Positions 39,928 through 50,087 of a stretch of 64,000 nucleotides of DNA are shown here, piece after piece. The notes beneath the pieces were generated by a model. The model had not been told where the DNA came from. It worked only from the letters and a program-made list of their open reading frames with translations, and ran no database searches. Made by a program: the position numbers and the translations under genes. The first letter of the stretch is position 1. Every line of letters starts with the position of its first letter. The stretch comes from Elusimicrobiota bacterium (GTDB lineage: Bacteria; Elusimicrobiota; Elusimicrobia; UBA1565; UBA9628): assembly GCA_030696455.1 (NCBI GenBank), contig JAUYSH010000036.1, forward strand, positions 21,275-85,274, written 5' to 3'.

Positions 39928-42347
39928 ACGAGCTTTCCGAGGTTTCCGACATCGACTTCCCCATCCTGGGCAAGCCCGCCAAGGAGCTGCGCGCGCTCGG
40001 CAACGCGCGCCATCTCTCGCTCTCCGACCCCGAGTGGGCCGCCATCCAGGCGCATTTCAAGGGGCTGAAAAGAGAGCCCTCGCTGGCCGAGATCGAAACG
40101 ATCGCGCAGACCTGGTCCGAGCACTGCAAGCACAAGACCTTCACGAGCCCCATCCGCTACACCGAGGGCAAGAAGACGCGCACGATCAAGAACCTCTTCG
40201 CCGAGACCATCGTCGCCGCCACCGAGGCCGTCAAGAAGCCCTGGTGCCTGTCCCTGTTCAAGGACAACGCCGGCGTCGTCGCGTTCGGCAAGAAGTGGGC
40301 GCTCGCCTTCAAGGTCGAGACCCACAACCACCCGTCGGCCCTCGAGCCCTACGGCGGCGCGGCCACCGGCGTCGGCGGCGTCGTGCGCGACATCCTCGGA
40401 GTGGGCCTCGGCGCGAAACCCATACTCAACACCGACACCTTCTGCTTCGGCCGCCCAGACTACAAGGGCGCGCTCCCCGAGGGCGCCCACCACCCGACGC
40501 GGACCTTGCGCGGCGTGGTCGCCGGCGTGCGCGACTACGGCAACCGCATGGGCATCCCGACCGCCGGCGGCGGCATTTGGTTCGACGACGAATACCGCCT
40601 CAACCCTCTCGTGTTCTGCGGCACCGTCGGCATCATGCCCCAGTGGGCCGTCAAGAAAGAGGTCAAACCCGGCGACCTGATCGTCGCGGTCGGCGGCAGA
40701 ACGGGACGCGACGGGCTTCATGGCGCGACGTTCTCGTCGGCCAACCTCGGCGCGGACGCCCCGTCCTCCGCCGTCCAGATCGGCCACGCGATCCAGGAGA
40801 AGCGCGTTCTCGACGCGCTGCTCGCGGCGCGCGACAAGAAGCTCTACGGCTCGGTCACGGACTGCGGCGCCGGGGGGTTCTCCTCCGCCGTCGGCGAGCT
40901 CGGCGCGGACTGCGGCGCGCGCGTGCGCCTCGAGCAGGCCCCGCTGAAGGTCAGCGACCTCGACTCCTGGGAGATATGGCTGTCCGAGTCGCAGGAGAGG
41001 ATGGTCCTGGCCGTCCCGCCCAAGTGCCTCAAGGCGCTCGAGAACGTGTTCGCCGCCGAGGGCTGCGAGCTCGCCGTCCTCGGCGAATTCACCAAGACCG
41101 GCCGCCTCGAGGTCATGCACCACGAGCGGACGATCGTCGATCTCGACATGAAGTTCCTTCACAAGGGTCTCCCGCGCGTGGAGCGCGAGGCCACCTGGAC
41201 GAATAGCCACGCCGCGAAGCCCGCGGGCGGCACGACGAAGAAGGCCGGCGACGCCCTGCGCGAAATGGTCGGCCACCTCAACGTCTGCTCGCGCGAGTGG
41301 GTGATCCGCCAGTACGACCACGAGGTCCAGGGCGGCACCATCGTCAAGCCCCTCCAGGGCGTGCGCCACGACGGCCCCGGCGACGCCTGCGTGATCTGGC
41401 CCCACGCCGCCACCGGAGACATGGAGGACTTCTCCTGCTTCGCGGTCGGCCACGGCCTGAACCCCGACTACGGCCGGATCGACCCCTATTACATGGCGCT
41501 CGCGGCCGTCGACGAGGCCCTGCGCAACCTCACCTGCGTCGGCGCCGATCCGGCGCGCGCGGCCCTGCTCGACAATTTTTGCTGGGCCAGCCCCGAGGAT
41601 CCCAGGCAGCTCGGCGCGCTCGTGCGCGCGGCCGAGGGCTGCGCCGCCGCCGCGAAAGGCTTCAACGTCCCCTTCATCTCCGGCAAAGACAGCATGTTCA
41701 ACCAGTCCAAGGACGAGAAGGGCAAGGAGCTTCCGATCCCCGGCACCTTGCTCATCTCCGCCATGGCGCCGGTGCCGGACGGACGAAAGGCCGTGACGAT
41801 GGACTTTAAGGGCCCTGGAAACGCGTTGTACCTGATAGGGCGCACCAACGACGAACTCGGCGGCTCCCTCTATCACCGCATCCTCGGACGCACCGGCGGC
41901 GAGGTGCCCAAGGTCAACCCCGCCTCCGCGATCGACGGCTTCAAGGCCCTGCACGCGGCGATGACCCGCGGCCACGTCCTCTCCGCGCACGACCTCTCCG
42001 AGGGCGGCCTGGCGCTGTGCGCCGCGGAGATGGGCTTCACCGGCGAGTTCGGCTGCCTGCTCGACCTCGACGAGGTCCCGCGCGATCCCCGTATTTACTC
42101 GAACGAGACCTTGCTTTTCTCCGAGTCCCCTTCGAGAATACTCGTCGAGGTCAAGCCCGAGAACGAATCCGCCTTCCTGCGCCAGTTCGGCAAGAGCGCC
42201 AAATCCGCGATGGTGAGGCGCATGGGCCAGACCACGGCCAATCCGATCCTGAAGGTGACCGGACTCGAGGGCTCGACCTGCCTCGAAGAGCCCCTCAAAG
42301 AGCTCAAGGAAGCGTGGCAGACCGCTTTGCCCAAGGTGCTCGGATGA
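39924..42347 (+). CDS. purL: FGAM synthase subunit PurL
   Basis: 807 residues, slightly longer than standard small PurL (about 740). EIETIAQTWSEHCKHKTF near the start, KVETHNHPSALEPYGGAATGVGG, GGRTGRDGLHGATFSSANL and GLNPDYGRIDPYYMALAAVDEALRNLTCVG identify the ATP-binding synthetase. Works with PurS and PurQ to make FGAM from FGAR and ammonia. Overlaps purS upstream and purQ (ATGA) downstream. Confidence 0.96.
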   Translation: MNELSEVSDIDFPILGKPAKELRALGNARHLSLSDPEWAAIQAHFKGLKREPSLAEIETIAQTWSEHCKHKTFTSPIRYTEGKKTRTIKNLFAETIVAATEAVKKPWCLSLFKDNAGVVAFGKKWALAFKVETHNHPSALEPYGGAATGVGGVVRDILGVGLGAKPILNTDTFCFGRPDYKGALPEGAHHPTRTLRGVVAGVRDYGNRMGIPTAGGGIWFDDEYRLNPLVFCGTVGIMPQWAVKKEVKPGDLIVAVGGRTGRDGLHGATFSSANLGADAPSSAVQIGHAIQEKRVLDALLAARDKKLYGSVTDCGAGGFSSAVGELGADCGARVRLEQAPLKVSDLDSWEIWLSESQERMVLAVPPKCLKALENVFAAEGCELAVLGEFTKTGRLEVMHHERTIVDLDMKFLHKGLPRVEREATWTNSHAAKPAGGTTKKAGDALREMVGHLNVCSREWVIRQYDHEVQGGTIVKPLQGVRHDGPGDACVIWPHAATGDMEDFSCFAVGHGLNPDYGRIDPYYMALAAVDEALRNLTCVGADPARAALLDNFCWASPEDPRQLGALVRAAEGCAAAAKGFNVPFISGKDSMFNQSKDEKGKELPIPGTLLISAMAPVPDGRKAVTMDFKGPGNALYLIGRTNDELGGSLYHRILGRTGGEVPKVNPASAIDGFKALHAAMTRGHVLSAHDLSEGGLALCAAEMGFTGEFGCLLDLDEVPRDPRIYSNETLLFSESPSRILVEVKPENESAFLRQFGKSAKSAMVRRMGQTTANPILKVTGLEGSTCLEEPLKELKEAWQTALPKVLG

Positions 42348-43117
42348 AAAAGCCAAAAGTCCTGATCCTGCGCGCCGCCGGCGTCAACTGCGAGCTGGAG
42401 ACCGCCAACGCGTTCAAGCACGTCGGCGGCGACCCCGAGCTCGTCCACATCACCGAGTTGCGCTCGGGAAAGAAAAAATTGATGGACTACGCGATCCTGT
42501 CCATTCCCGGCGGATTTTCTTACGGGGACGACGTGGGCGCCGGCAAGGTCCTGGCCAATCAAGTCCGTCACACGCTGACGGATCTGCGGCAGTTCGTGCG
42601 CCTCGGCCGCCCCGTCATCGGCATCTGCAACGGCTTCCAGGTGCTCGTCAAGTCCGGCATCCTCCCCCACTCCAACGCCTGCGACCAAAGCGCCTCCTTC
42701 ACCGTCAACGACTCCGGGAAGTTCGAGACGCGGTGGACCCACCTGCGCATCAACACGCAGTCCTCCTGCCTGTTCTTCAAAGGCCTGCCCGAGATGATCG
42801 AACTTCCGGTCGCGCATGGGGAAGGCAAATTAGTCCTAAAATCCCCGCGCCACCTCGAGGACCTGAAGAAGACGAAGTCCATCGCCCTGCAGTACGTCAC
42901 CGAGGACGGCAAGCTGATGGGCTACCCGCACAACCCCAACGGCTCGATCTTCAACATCGCCGGGCTGACCAACCCCGAGGGCAACGTCCTGGGCCTCATG
43001 CCCCACCCCGAGCGCTTCATGTCGCTGCACCACCACCCGAACTGGACGCGCCAGACCTACCGCAAGGCGCCCGTCGGGCTCGAGATGTTCAAGAACGCCG
43101 TCGACTACGCCCGCTAG
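42344..43117 (+). CDS. purQ: FGAM synthase subunit PurQ (glutaminase)
   Basis: The true start is ATG 42344 (MKKPKVLILRAAGVNCELET), overlapping purL by ATGA; the track start is a shadow extension. 257 residues: class I amidotransferase with nucleophile Cys in GICNGFQVL and the PHPERF His-Glu pair. Supplies ammonia to PurL. Its TAG stop forms CTAG with the convergent gene's stop. Confidence 0.95.
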   Translation: MKKPKVLILRAAGVNCELETANAFKHVGGDPELVHITELRSGKKKLMDYAILSIPGGFSYGDDVGAGKVLANQVRHTLTDLRQFVRLGRPVIGICNGFQVLVKSGILPHSNACDQSASFTVNDSGKFETRWTHLRINTQSSCLFFKGLPEMIELPVAHGEGKLVLKSPRHLEDLKKTKSIALQYVTEDGKLMGYPHNPNGSIFNIAGLTNPEGNVLGLMPHPERFMSLHHHPNWTRQTYRKAPVGLEMFKNAVDYAR

Positions 43118-43461
43118 ACGCGGGCGCGACGCCGTCCGACGAGCCCTCCCCTCAGTCTCGCCGCAACCTTGGCCGTGCGCAGGGGGTGCCCCGGCTTCAT
43201 GTGCTTCGCGCCCTTGCGCGAGGTCACGCGGGAGGGCCGGCCCGTATTGGAGTTCTCCAGCATGTACAGCCCCTGCTTGTCCTGGCGCTTGGAGAAGTTG
43301 CGCTGGATGGTCCAGCCTCCGCCGACCTTGCGGTCCGTCGCGCTGGTTCCGGGCAAGGAGGTGTCGATGAGGTTGTCGCGCCGGCGTCTGGGAGGGCCCT
43401 TCGCCTTCTTCACGCCCGATCGTTCTATCTGATAGCGGAGCTGCTCGGATTTAGTAGGCAT
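43114..43461 (-). CDS. Small basic hypothetical protein
   Basis: 115 residues, rich in Arg and Lys (GVKKAKGPPRRRRDNLIDTS; AARLRGGLVGRRRARV), with no recognised domain; perhaps nucleic-acid binding. A TATAAT box ends 6 nt before the ATG, which supports reality. Convergent with purQ, sharing CTAG. Confidence 0.6.
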   Translation of the reverse strand: MPTKSEQLRYQIERSGVKKAKGPPRRRRDNLIDTSLPGTSATDRKVGGGWTIQRNFSKRQDKQGLYMLENSNTGRPSRVTSRKGAKHMKPGHPLRTAKVAARLRGGLVGRRRARV

Positions 43462-43467
43462 GGCTCC

Positions 43468-43473
43468 ATTATA
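43468..43473 (-). promoter_or_regulatory. Putative leaderless -10 box of the gene at 43461
   Basis: TATAAT on the minus strand, the consensus sequence, ends exactly 6 nt before the ATG. Confidence 0.65.
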
Positions 43474-43574
43474 GGCCGCTCAAATTGTCCCGGGATGCCG
43501 GAAGCGCGACAATTTAATATCGGCGCAGCCGCGCTCGCATGTAAGCCGCGCGCTCCCGCCCGGGTATGCCGGGC

Positions 43575-45983
43575 ATGGACACCCCCAAGCTCGCCTTCAT
43601 CGCCGTTTTGCTCGCCGCCGCGCCGGCCTCCTCCCAGGAGCTGATGGCCGTCATCGAGGGCCGCCAGGCCGGCCCCTTCGTCCTCGAGCACACGGAGGCC
43701 GTCGTGGAGGTCTCCGGAGGCTTCGCGCGCGTCGAGGTCAGCCAGCGCTTCAAGAACCCGCACAAGACCCGCCTCGAGGCCGTCTACGCCTTCCCCTTGC
43801 CGGAGAACGCGGCGGTCACCGACATGTTCATGCGGATCTCGAGCCGGACGGTGCTCTCGGAGGTGCGGGAGCGCGGGGAGGCCAAGCGGATCTACGAGGC
43901 CGCCAAGTCCTCGGGCCACGCGGCGGCCCTCCTCGAGACCGAACGGCCCAATCTGTTCACCCAGTCCGTGGCCAACATCCCGCCCGGGGAGACGGTGTTC
44001 GTGCACCTGCGTTACGTCCACGAGCTCGCCTACGATGATGGCCGTTACCGCTTCCACTTCCCGATGACGATCGGGCCGCGCTTCATCCCCGCGAACGGGA
44101 CGGTGGGCGACGCGCCGCGCATCTCCCCGCCCATGCTGGTCCCCGGCGAGCGCGGCGGCCACGACATCCAGGTCACGGTGCGCCTGCGCGCCGGGCTTCC
44201 GGTCACGGGCCTGCGCAGCCCCTCGCACGAGCTGACGGTGACGCGCTCCTCCGGGGTCGTGACGACGCGTCTCAAGGAGTCGGACACCATCCCCAACAAG
44301 GACCTGACTTTAGAGTGGAGCCTGCGCGCGCCCAAGCCCGAGGCCTCCGTGCTGTCGCACCGCGCCGCCGACGAGGGGCGGGTCATGCTGCTGCTTCAGC
44401 CCCAGGCCCGTCCTCGGCCCGAGGAGGTGACGCCCAAGGAGATGGTGTTCGTCGTGGATACCTCCGGCTCCATGTCCGGAGAGCCCCTCACGAAGGTGAA
44501 GGAGGCCATGCGCCGGGCCATCAAGGGCATGAACCCCGGGGATCATTTCCAGATCATCCGCTTCGACCAGGCGGCGTCGTCCTTCCGTCCGGCGCCGGTG
44601 CCCAACACGCCCGGCAACGTCCGCGACGGCCTGTCCTACCTCAACGGCTTCGACGGCGCGGGCGGCACGAACATGATCGAGGGCATCAAGGCCGCGCTCG
44701 ACTTCCCCCGCGACCCCCGGCGCCGGCGCATGGTGCTGTTCATGACCGACGGCTATATCGGCAACGAGGCGGAGATCCTCGCCCTGGTGCGGGAGCGCCT
44801 CGGCGACGCGCGGCTGTTCTCCTTCGGCGTGGGCTCCTCGGTGAACCGCCACCTGCTCGAAAGGCTGGCTTCGGAGGGCCGCGGCTTCGTCCAGTACGTA
44901 CGGCCTGACGAAGAGACCGGGAAGGCGGTGGCGCTGTTCTACAAGCGCCTGCGCAATCCCCTGCTGCTCGATATCAAGGTCGACTGGGGCGGCCTGCCGG
45001 TGACCGAGCAGGAGCCCGAACTCCTGCCCGATCTGTTCGACGCGCAGCCGCTCTCGGTCTTCGCCCGCTACGGCGGCCCGTCCACGGGGACGGTGACGAT
45101 CACCGGGACCCTCGCCGGCAAGCCGTATAAGAGGAAAATATGGGTGCGCCTGCCCAAGGCCCGCCCGGAGAACAAGGTGTTGATCCCGGTCTGGGCGCGC
45201 CGGCGCGTGGAGCGCCTGATGAGCGAGCAATACGGAACGCCCAAGCCCGAGGCCGTGGAGGCGGTGAAAGGCCTGGGGCTCAAGTATAAGCTCGTCACCC
45301 CGTACACCTCCTTCGTCGCGGTGGAGCGCACGGTGAAGGCCGACCTGTCCTTGCCTTTGGAGAGCGTGCTGATCCCCAATGAGATGCCCGAGGGCGTCAG
45401 CTTCGAAGGCGTGTTCGGCGCGGACGCGGCCGTCGTGTCCATCCCCCGCCTCAAGCCGGGCGACCCCGTGCTCACCGTCGACGCGCCGCGCGGCACCGCC
45501 GCCGTGATCGCGGATTTCCCCTTCGGGGAACGGCAGCTCTGCGCCTGGGACGAGGACCGCGAGAAATGGGCCTGCCGCTTCCTCGTGCCGCGCGGCACGA
45601 CTGACGGACGCTACGCGATCCGCGTGACCTGCGTGGGAACGGACGGCGGCCGGACCTTGATGGAGGCCGGCTACACGGTGGACTCGAAGGCCCCGGTGTT
45701 CGAGGTCGCGGTCAAGGCGGACGGGGCGGAGGTGGTCGTCATGGCGGAAGCGAGGAAGTTCGTGCTGGAGACGATCAAGGGAAAGAAGGGAGTCGTGGCC
45801 GTCACGCACGACGTCAAACGCGTGCGGCTGCTCACGGCGGACGGCCGGGTGACGCGCCTGCGGCTGGAGCGCCGGCCGGACCGGTTCGTGTGGAGCGCCA
45901 AGGTCGCCGCGCGCGGCGAGGCGGTGCTCGAGGCGGTGGACTTCGCGGGCAACATCTCGCGCCAGATCGTGAGGCTGCCGTGA
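43575..45983 (+). CDS. VIT and von Willebrand A domain secreted protein
   Basis: About 802 residues; the alternative ATG at 43566 adds three. A signal peptide (LAFIAVLLAAAPASSQE) is followed by a VIT domain (VEVSQRFKNPHKTRLEAVYAFPLPENAAVTDM...), then a vWA domain with MIDAS motif DTSGSMSG (near residue 298) and MTDGYIGNEAEI, and a beta-rich C-terminus ending in a Lys/Arg-rich strand. Architecture of inter-alpha-trypsin inhibitor-like bacterial proteins, usually membrane or extracellular. It overlaps the following propeller gene (GTGA), so the two are coexpressed. Lies between purQ and purF. Confidence 0.9.
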   Translation: MDTPKLAFIAVLLAAAPASSQELMAVIEGRQAGPFVLEHTEAVVEVSGGFARVEVSQRFKNPHKTRLEAVYAFPLPENAAVTDMFMRISSRTVLSEVRERGEAKRIYEAAKSSGHAAALLETERPNLFTQSVANIPPGETVFVHLRYVHELAYDDGRYRFHFPMTIGPRFIPANGTVGDAPRISPPMLVPGERGGHDIQVTVRLRAGLPVTGLRSPSHELTVTRSSGVVTTRLKESDTIPNKDLTLEWSLRAPKPEASVLSHRAADEGRVMLLLQPQARPRPEEVTPKEMVFVVDTSGSMSGEPLTKVKEAMRRAIKGMNPGDHFQIIRFDQAASSFRPAPVPNTPGNVRDGLSYLNGFDGAGGTNMIEGIKAALDFPRDPRRRRMVLFMTDGYIGNEAEILALVRERLGDARLFSFGVGSSVNRHLLERLASEGRGFVQYVRPDEETGKAVALFYKRLRNPLLLDIKVDWGGLPVTEQEPELLPDLFDAQPLSVFARYGGPSTGTVTITGTLAGKPYKRKIWVRLPKARPENKVLIPVWARRRVERLMSEQYGTPKPEAVEAVKGLGLKYKLVTPYTSFVAVERTVKADLSLPLESVLIPNEMPEGVSFEGVFGADAAVVSIPRLKPGDPVLTVDAPRGTAAVIADFPFGERQLCAWDEDREKWACRFLVPRGTTDGRYAIRVTCVGTDGGRTLMEAGYTVDSKAPVFEVAVKADGAEVVVMAEARKFVLETIKGKKGVVAVTHDVKRVRLLTADGRVTRLRLERRPDRFVWSAKVAARGEAVLEAVDFAGNISRQIVRLP

Positions 45984-47242
45984 TCGCCCTCTGGCTCCTC
46001 GCGGGATCGGCGTTCGCGGCGACCGTGGAGACGATGCCGAGCTGCGCGAAGGTGACGGCCGTGGCGATCGACGGGGAAACGGCCGTGGTGACGGCGAAGG
46101 ACGGCGTGTGCCGCTTCGCCCTCGAGGGCGGCGCGCCGGGCTCCGGGCCCGCGCGGCTCGCGGGATGCGTGTACGAGCCTCGCGAGCACGGATTACTGAG
46201 GCGCTGCCCGCGCCTGGCCGACGAAGTCTTGTCCGCCGGCGGCTTTCCGGTCACGAGCGCCGCGGCCTTCGGCTCGGCGCTTTACGCGGGGACCTACGGG
46301 GGCGGCTTACGGCGCATGCCCTCCGGCGAGCGCGTGCCCGGCGTGCCCGGCGCCGTCACGGCCCTGGCCGTCTCCGCGCGCGGCCTGCTCATCGGCACGG
46401 AGAGCGGTCCATATCTGATGGAGGCGGGACGCGTCCGCGCCTTGAGGCCCTCGGGGCCCGCCGACGGCCATGTCGTGAAGCTCGTGCGCGGCGGCGACGC
46501 CGTGTGGGCGGGGCATTTCGACCGGGGCGTGTCGCGATACCGGGATGGGCGCTGGCGCAGCTGGGGCAAGGCCGAGGGGCTTCCCACGGAGTGGATCGAC
46601 GACCTCGCCTGGGACGGCACGCGCCTGTGGGGCGCCACCGAAAAGGGCGTTTTCTGGATCGAGGGCGAGGCGGTCCTGCGGCCGGCCGACGAGCGCCTCC
46701 GGACCGCGACCTCGGCGGTGTTCATCGCGAGCGGGACGGTTCATCTGGCGCAGGCGGGACGGATCTTGGCCTGGAACCAAGGGACGGTCACGGCCATCGA
46801 TTCGCCGGAGCAGCACCCGCAAAGGCTCCTGGTGCAAGACGGCGTGATCTGGCTCGCCGGCCTCGACGGGCTGTGGAGGTTCGAGGACGGCAAGATCGAG
46901 CGCCATGGAGTCATCGACGAACGATTGCCCGGGGACTGGGTGACGGCCCTGGCCGCGGGTCCGCGAGGGCTGATCGTCGGGACCTACGACGCGGGCCTGA
47001 CGGTGCTGGGCTCCACGACCTCGCTCAAGGCCGACGCCTGGGTCAACCTCGGAGCGCTCGACGGCGACGGGGAGCGCCTCGCCGTGGGAGAGATGGCCGC
47101 GGGGCTGTCCCTGTGGGACGGCTCCGTCTGGAGCCGGCTCGGCGCGGCCGACGGCCTGCCGGGCGACGACGTCAGCGCCGTGCTCTTCGACGGCCCCGAC
47201 CTGTGGGTGGGCACGCGCACGGGCCTGGCCCGGGTCCGGTAA
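45980..47242 (+). CDS. Secreted beta-propeller protein
   Basis: Starts GTG 45980, overlapping the vWA gene stop (GTGA). About 420 residues: signal peptide (IALWLLAGSAFAA), then repeats of about 40 residues such as VKLVRGGDAVWAGHFDRGVSRYRDGRWRSWGKAEGLP, WIDDLAWDGTRLWGATEKGVFWIEG and DDVSAVLFDGPDLWVGTRTGLARVR, like the two-component regulator propellers of hybrid sensors, but without a kinase. Probably binds a ligand or partner in the periplasm with the VIT-vWA protein. Confidence 0.8.
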   Translation: MIALWLLAGSAFAATVETMPSCAKVTAVAIDGETAVVTAKDGVCRFALEGGAPGSGPARLAGCVYEPREHGLLRRCPRLADEVLSAGGFPVTSAAAFGSALYAGTYGGGLRRMPSGERVPGVPGAVTALAVSARGLLIGTESGPYLMEAGRVRALRPSGPADGHVVKLVRGGDAVWAGHFDRGVSRYRDGRWRSWGKAEGLPTEWIDDLAWDGTRLWGATEKGVFWIEGEAVLRPADERLRTATSAVFIASGTVHLAQAGRILAWNQGTVTAIDSPEQHPQRLLVQDGVIWLAGLDGLWRFEDGKIERHGVIDERLPGDWVTALAAGPRGLIVGTYDAGLTVLGSTTSLKADAWVNLGALDGDGERLAVGEMAAGLSLWDGSVWSRLGAADGLPGDDVSAVLFDGPDLWVGTRTGLARVR

Positions 47243-47294
47243 AAAAGAGGGAGGTCCCGCGGAACGCCCCGCTGACTTCGCCGTTTTCAACAGG

Positions 47295-47300
47295 TATACT
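47295..47300 (+). promoter_or_regulatory. Putative leaderless promoter of purF
   Basis: CTGACT (47272-47277), 17-nt spacer, TATACT (47295-47300), then exactly 6 nt to the ATG at 47307. Confidence 0.7.
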
Positions 47301-47306
47301 TAAGCC

Positions 47307-48677
47307 ATGTGCGGAATATTCGCCGTCTCCGGGCGTCCCGACGCGGCCGAGCTGACCCAGCTCGGTCTTTTCTCTTTACAGCACCGCGGCCAGGAGAGCG
47401 CGGGCATCGTCACCGTCAAGAACGGCGACTTCCAGACGCGCATCGGCATGGGCCTCGTCTCCGAGGTCTTCGCCGACGGCGTCGCCGCCCTTCCCGGGCG
47501 CGTCGCGATCGGCCATGTACGCTACGCGACCACCGGCGGCAGCCACCTGCGCAACGCCCAGCCGCTGGTCTACAAGACCGGGCACGGCATGCTCGCCATC
47601 GCCCACAACGGCAACCTCACCAACGCCATCCAGCTCAAGCACAAGCTCGAAGGCCGCGGCGCCATCTTCCAGTCCACGACCGACTCCGAGGTCATCATCC
47701 ACCTCCTCGCCCGCCAGGACGGCCCCGTCGAGGACGCCCTCATCGCGAGCCTGCGCCAGGTCGAGGGCGCCTACTCCCTGCTCCTGCTGACGATCGACAA
47801 GCTCATCGCCGTGCGCGACCCCTACGGCTTCCGCCCCCTCGTCCTGGGACGCATCGGCGACGCGCACATCTTCGCCTCGGAAACGACCGCGCTCAACCTG
47901 ATCGGCGCGGAGCTCGTCCGCGAGATCGAGCCCGGCGAGATGGTCATCGTCGAGGGCACCACGGTCAAGTCGCTCAAGCCCTTCGCGCCCGTGCCCGCGC
48001 CCGCGCGCTGCATCTTCGAGCAGGTCTACTTCGCCCGCCCCGACTCGATGATCTTCAACCGCGGCGTGCAGGCCGCGCGCCGCGACCTCGGCAAGGCGTT
48101 GGCCCGCGAGATGAACGGCCTCAAGGCCGACATCGTCGTGCCCGTCCCCGACTCCGGCATACCGGCCGCGCTCGGCTTCTCCGAGGAGAGCGGGGTGCCC
48201 TTCGAGATCGGCCTCATGCGCTCGCACTACGTCAGCCGCACCTTCATCAAGCCCACGCAGGAGCTGCGCGAGAAGGCGGCGATGTTGAAATTGGCCCCCG
48301 TCCCCGAAACGCTGCGCGGCAAGCGCGTCGTCCTCGTCGACGACTCGATCGTGCGCGGCACGACGAGCAAGCGGATCTGCAAGCTGCTGCGCCAGGCCGG
48401 CGCGCGCGAGATCCACATGGCGATCACGTCGCCACCTATAGTGTCGCCGTGTTATTACGGCATCGACACGCCCTACGCCTCCGAGCTCATCGCCAATCAG
48501 AACTCCATCGAGGAGATCCGCAAGTACCTCGGCGTGGACAGCCTGCATTACCTGAGCCTCTCCGGCATGCAGCGCGCGGTCGGCAAGGGCGACGAGAGCG
48601 GCTGGTGCACCGCCTGCTTCACCCGCCGGTATCCGACCCCGATCCCCGACTACCAGGTCACGGAAGCCGTCAAATAA
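47307..48677 (+). CDS. purF: Amidophosphoribosyltransferase
   Basis: 456 residues. Begins MCGIFAVSG with Cys2 as the glutaminase nucleophile and no propeptide, then RVAIGHVRYATTGG; the PRPP site is VVLVDDSIVRGTTSKRICKLLR. Cysteines in ARCIFEQVYFARPDS, VSPCYYGIDTP and GWCTACF fit the [4Fe-4S]-containing Bacillus-type enzyme. First committed step of purine synthesis (PRPP + Gln to PRA). Single gene with its own promoter. Confidence 0.96.
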   Translation: MCGIFAVSGRPDAAELTQLGLFSLQHRGQESAGIVTVKNGDFQTRIGMGLVSEVFADGVAALPGRVAIGHVRYATTGGSHLRNAQPLVYKTGHGMLAIAHNGNLTNAIQLKHKLEGRGAIFQSTTDSEVIIHLLARQDGPVEDALIASLRQVEGAYSLLLLTIDKLIAVRDPYGFRPLVLGRIGDAHIFASETTALNLIGAELVREIEPGEMVIVEGTTVKSLKPFAPVPAPARCIFEQVYFARPDSMIFNRGVQAARRDLGKALAREMNGLKADIVVPVPDSGIPAALGFSEESGVPFEIGLMRSHYVSRTFIKPTQELREKAAMLKLAPVPETLRGKRVVLVDDSIVRGTTSKRICKLLRQAGAREIHMAITSPPIVSPCYYGIDTPYASELIANQNSIEEIRKYLGVDSLHYLSLSGMQRAVGKGDESGWCTACFTRRYPTPIPDYQVTEAVK

Positions 48678-48696
48678 GCCCTCGTCCGAGGTCACA

Positions 48697-50037
48697 GTGA
48701 TATCGAAAGCGCTCGTCGTCGCCGTCCTGCCGCTCGCCCTTCTGCTGTCCTCCTGCGTGTCGCCGGCCGGCGGGGGCGCCACCATGGGCGGCGGCCTCGC
48801 CGGACGCATCGCCGGCGGCGACCAGGGCATGGGCGCCGCGACGGACTGCAGCACCTTCCTGCGCGCCTGCATGAAGCAGCCGCCCGGGAGGCTCAACTCC
48901 GTGCGCATCGCCCACTTGCGGGCCTTCTTCGTCTCCGCGGTCCATAACGCCGCTCCGACCCCGGCGGACTGCGACCTGCTCTTCGACTACCCCGCGACCT
49001 TCAGCGACCGGGCCGACGTCTACTCGGTCTACACCGGCCAACTCCTGACCCGGCTCACCGCGGCCAACTCCATGATCAACGCCCGCGCGGCGTGCTCGAT
49101 CTTCGCCGATGAGAGCGGCTCCGCCTATCAGGCCATCCCGGCCGAGAAAGTCGCGGACCGGCGGCCCCGCAAAGCCGAGCCGGCGTCCAGCGGAGGCGGC
49201 TTGAGCTCCACGGATATCGACCGCATCGCCAAGGCCGTGCAAGGCACCGCCCCCGCCGCTCCCGCGGCGGCTCCCGCCGCTTCCTATCCGGCTTCGCCCT
49301 CGCCGCGCTTCGCCGTCGCCGAGCGCCCCGACGACCTCGCCGTCATCGTCGGCATCGAGAGCTACTCCGACATCGCCTCCAAGGCCCCTTACGCCGAACG
49401 CGACGCGGACGCGTACAAAGCCTACGTCCGCGCCCTCGGCGTGCCCGAGCGCAACATCATTCTGCTGAAGGGCGCCAAGGCCGGCAAAGCCTCTCTCGAG
49501 AAGAACTTGGAAGCCTGGCTGCCCCGCATGGCCAGGGCCGACAGCCGCGTTTACTTCTACTTCTCCGGCCACGGCGCGCCCGACGTGAAGACGGGACAGG
49601 CCCATCTCGTGCCGTGGGACGGCGACCCGAACTTCCTCGAATCGACGGGCTACTCGGTGGCGAAGCTGTACAAGAAGCTGGGCGAGTTGCCCGTGAAGCA
49701 GGTGCTCGTCGCGATGGATTCCTGCTTCTCCGGCGCGGGCGGACGCTCGGTGCTCGCCTCCGGCGCGCGTCCGCTCGTGGGCAAGATCGACACCGGCGCG
49801 GCACCCGCCAAGATCACCGTGCTCGCCGCCTCCGGCGCCAGCGAGATCTCCGGCTCGCTCGACGACAAGGGCCACGGCGCCTTCACCTACTTCCTGCTCG
49901 AGGGCATGAACGCGGGTAAGACCACCCCGAAGGCCCTCAACGACTACCTCACGCCCCGCGTGCAGGACGAGGCGCGCCGCCTCAACCGCGACCAGACTCC
50001 GCAGCTGCAGGGCGACGGCGCTTGGTCTCTCCGCTAG
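48697..50037 (+). CDS. Caspase-fold (peptidase C14) lipoprotein
   Basis: 446 residues, GTG start. Lipoprotein signal MISKALVVAVLPLALLLSSC (lipobox SSC). An N-terminal Cys-rich helical region precedes an AP-rich linker, then a caspase-like p20 domain: DDLAVIVGIESY, the catalytic His292 in YFSGHGAP and Cys343 in MDSCFSG. The dyad is intact, so protease activity is likely. Typical of metacaspase-like C14 proteins, here membrane-anchored. Located directly after purF, 19 nt from its stop. Confidence 0.88.
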   Translation: MISKALVVAVLPLALLLSSCVSPAGGGATMGGGLAGRIAGGDQGMGAATDCSTFLRACMKQPPGRLNSVRIAHLRAFFVSAVHNAAPTPADCDLLFDYPATFSDRADVYSVYTGQLLTRLTAANSMINARAACSIFADESGSAYQAIPAEKVADRRPRKAEPASSGGGLSSTDIDRIAKAVQGTAPAAPAAAPAASYPASPSPRFAVAERPDDLAVIVGIESYSDIASKAPYAERDADAYKAYVRALGVPERNIILLKGAKAGKASLEKNLEAWLPRMARADSRVYFYFSGHGAPDVKTGQAHLVPWDGDPNFLESTGYSVAKLYKKLGELPVKQVLVAMDSCFSGAGGRSVLASGARPLVGKIDTGAAPAKITVLAASGASEISGSLDDKGHGAFTYFLLEGMNAGKTTPKALNDYLTPRVQDEARRLNRDQTPQLQGDGAWSLR

Positions 50038-50087
50038 GCGGCCGAGTCCTTCGTTTTGTTAAAAAATTGTCATTAAAAAATAGACAT

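Noticed and set aside
39819-42356. An 845-codon minus-strand ORF
   Set aside because: Lies opposite purL; Ala/Gly/Arg/Val-rich shadow, no domain signature.
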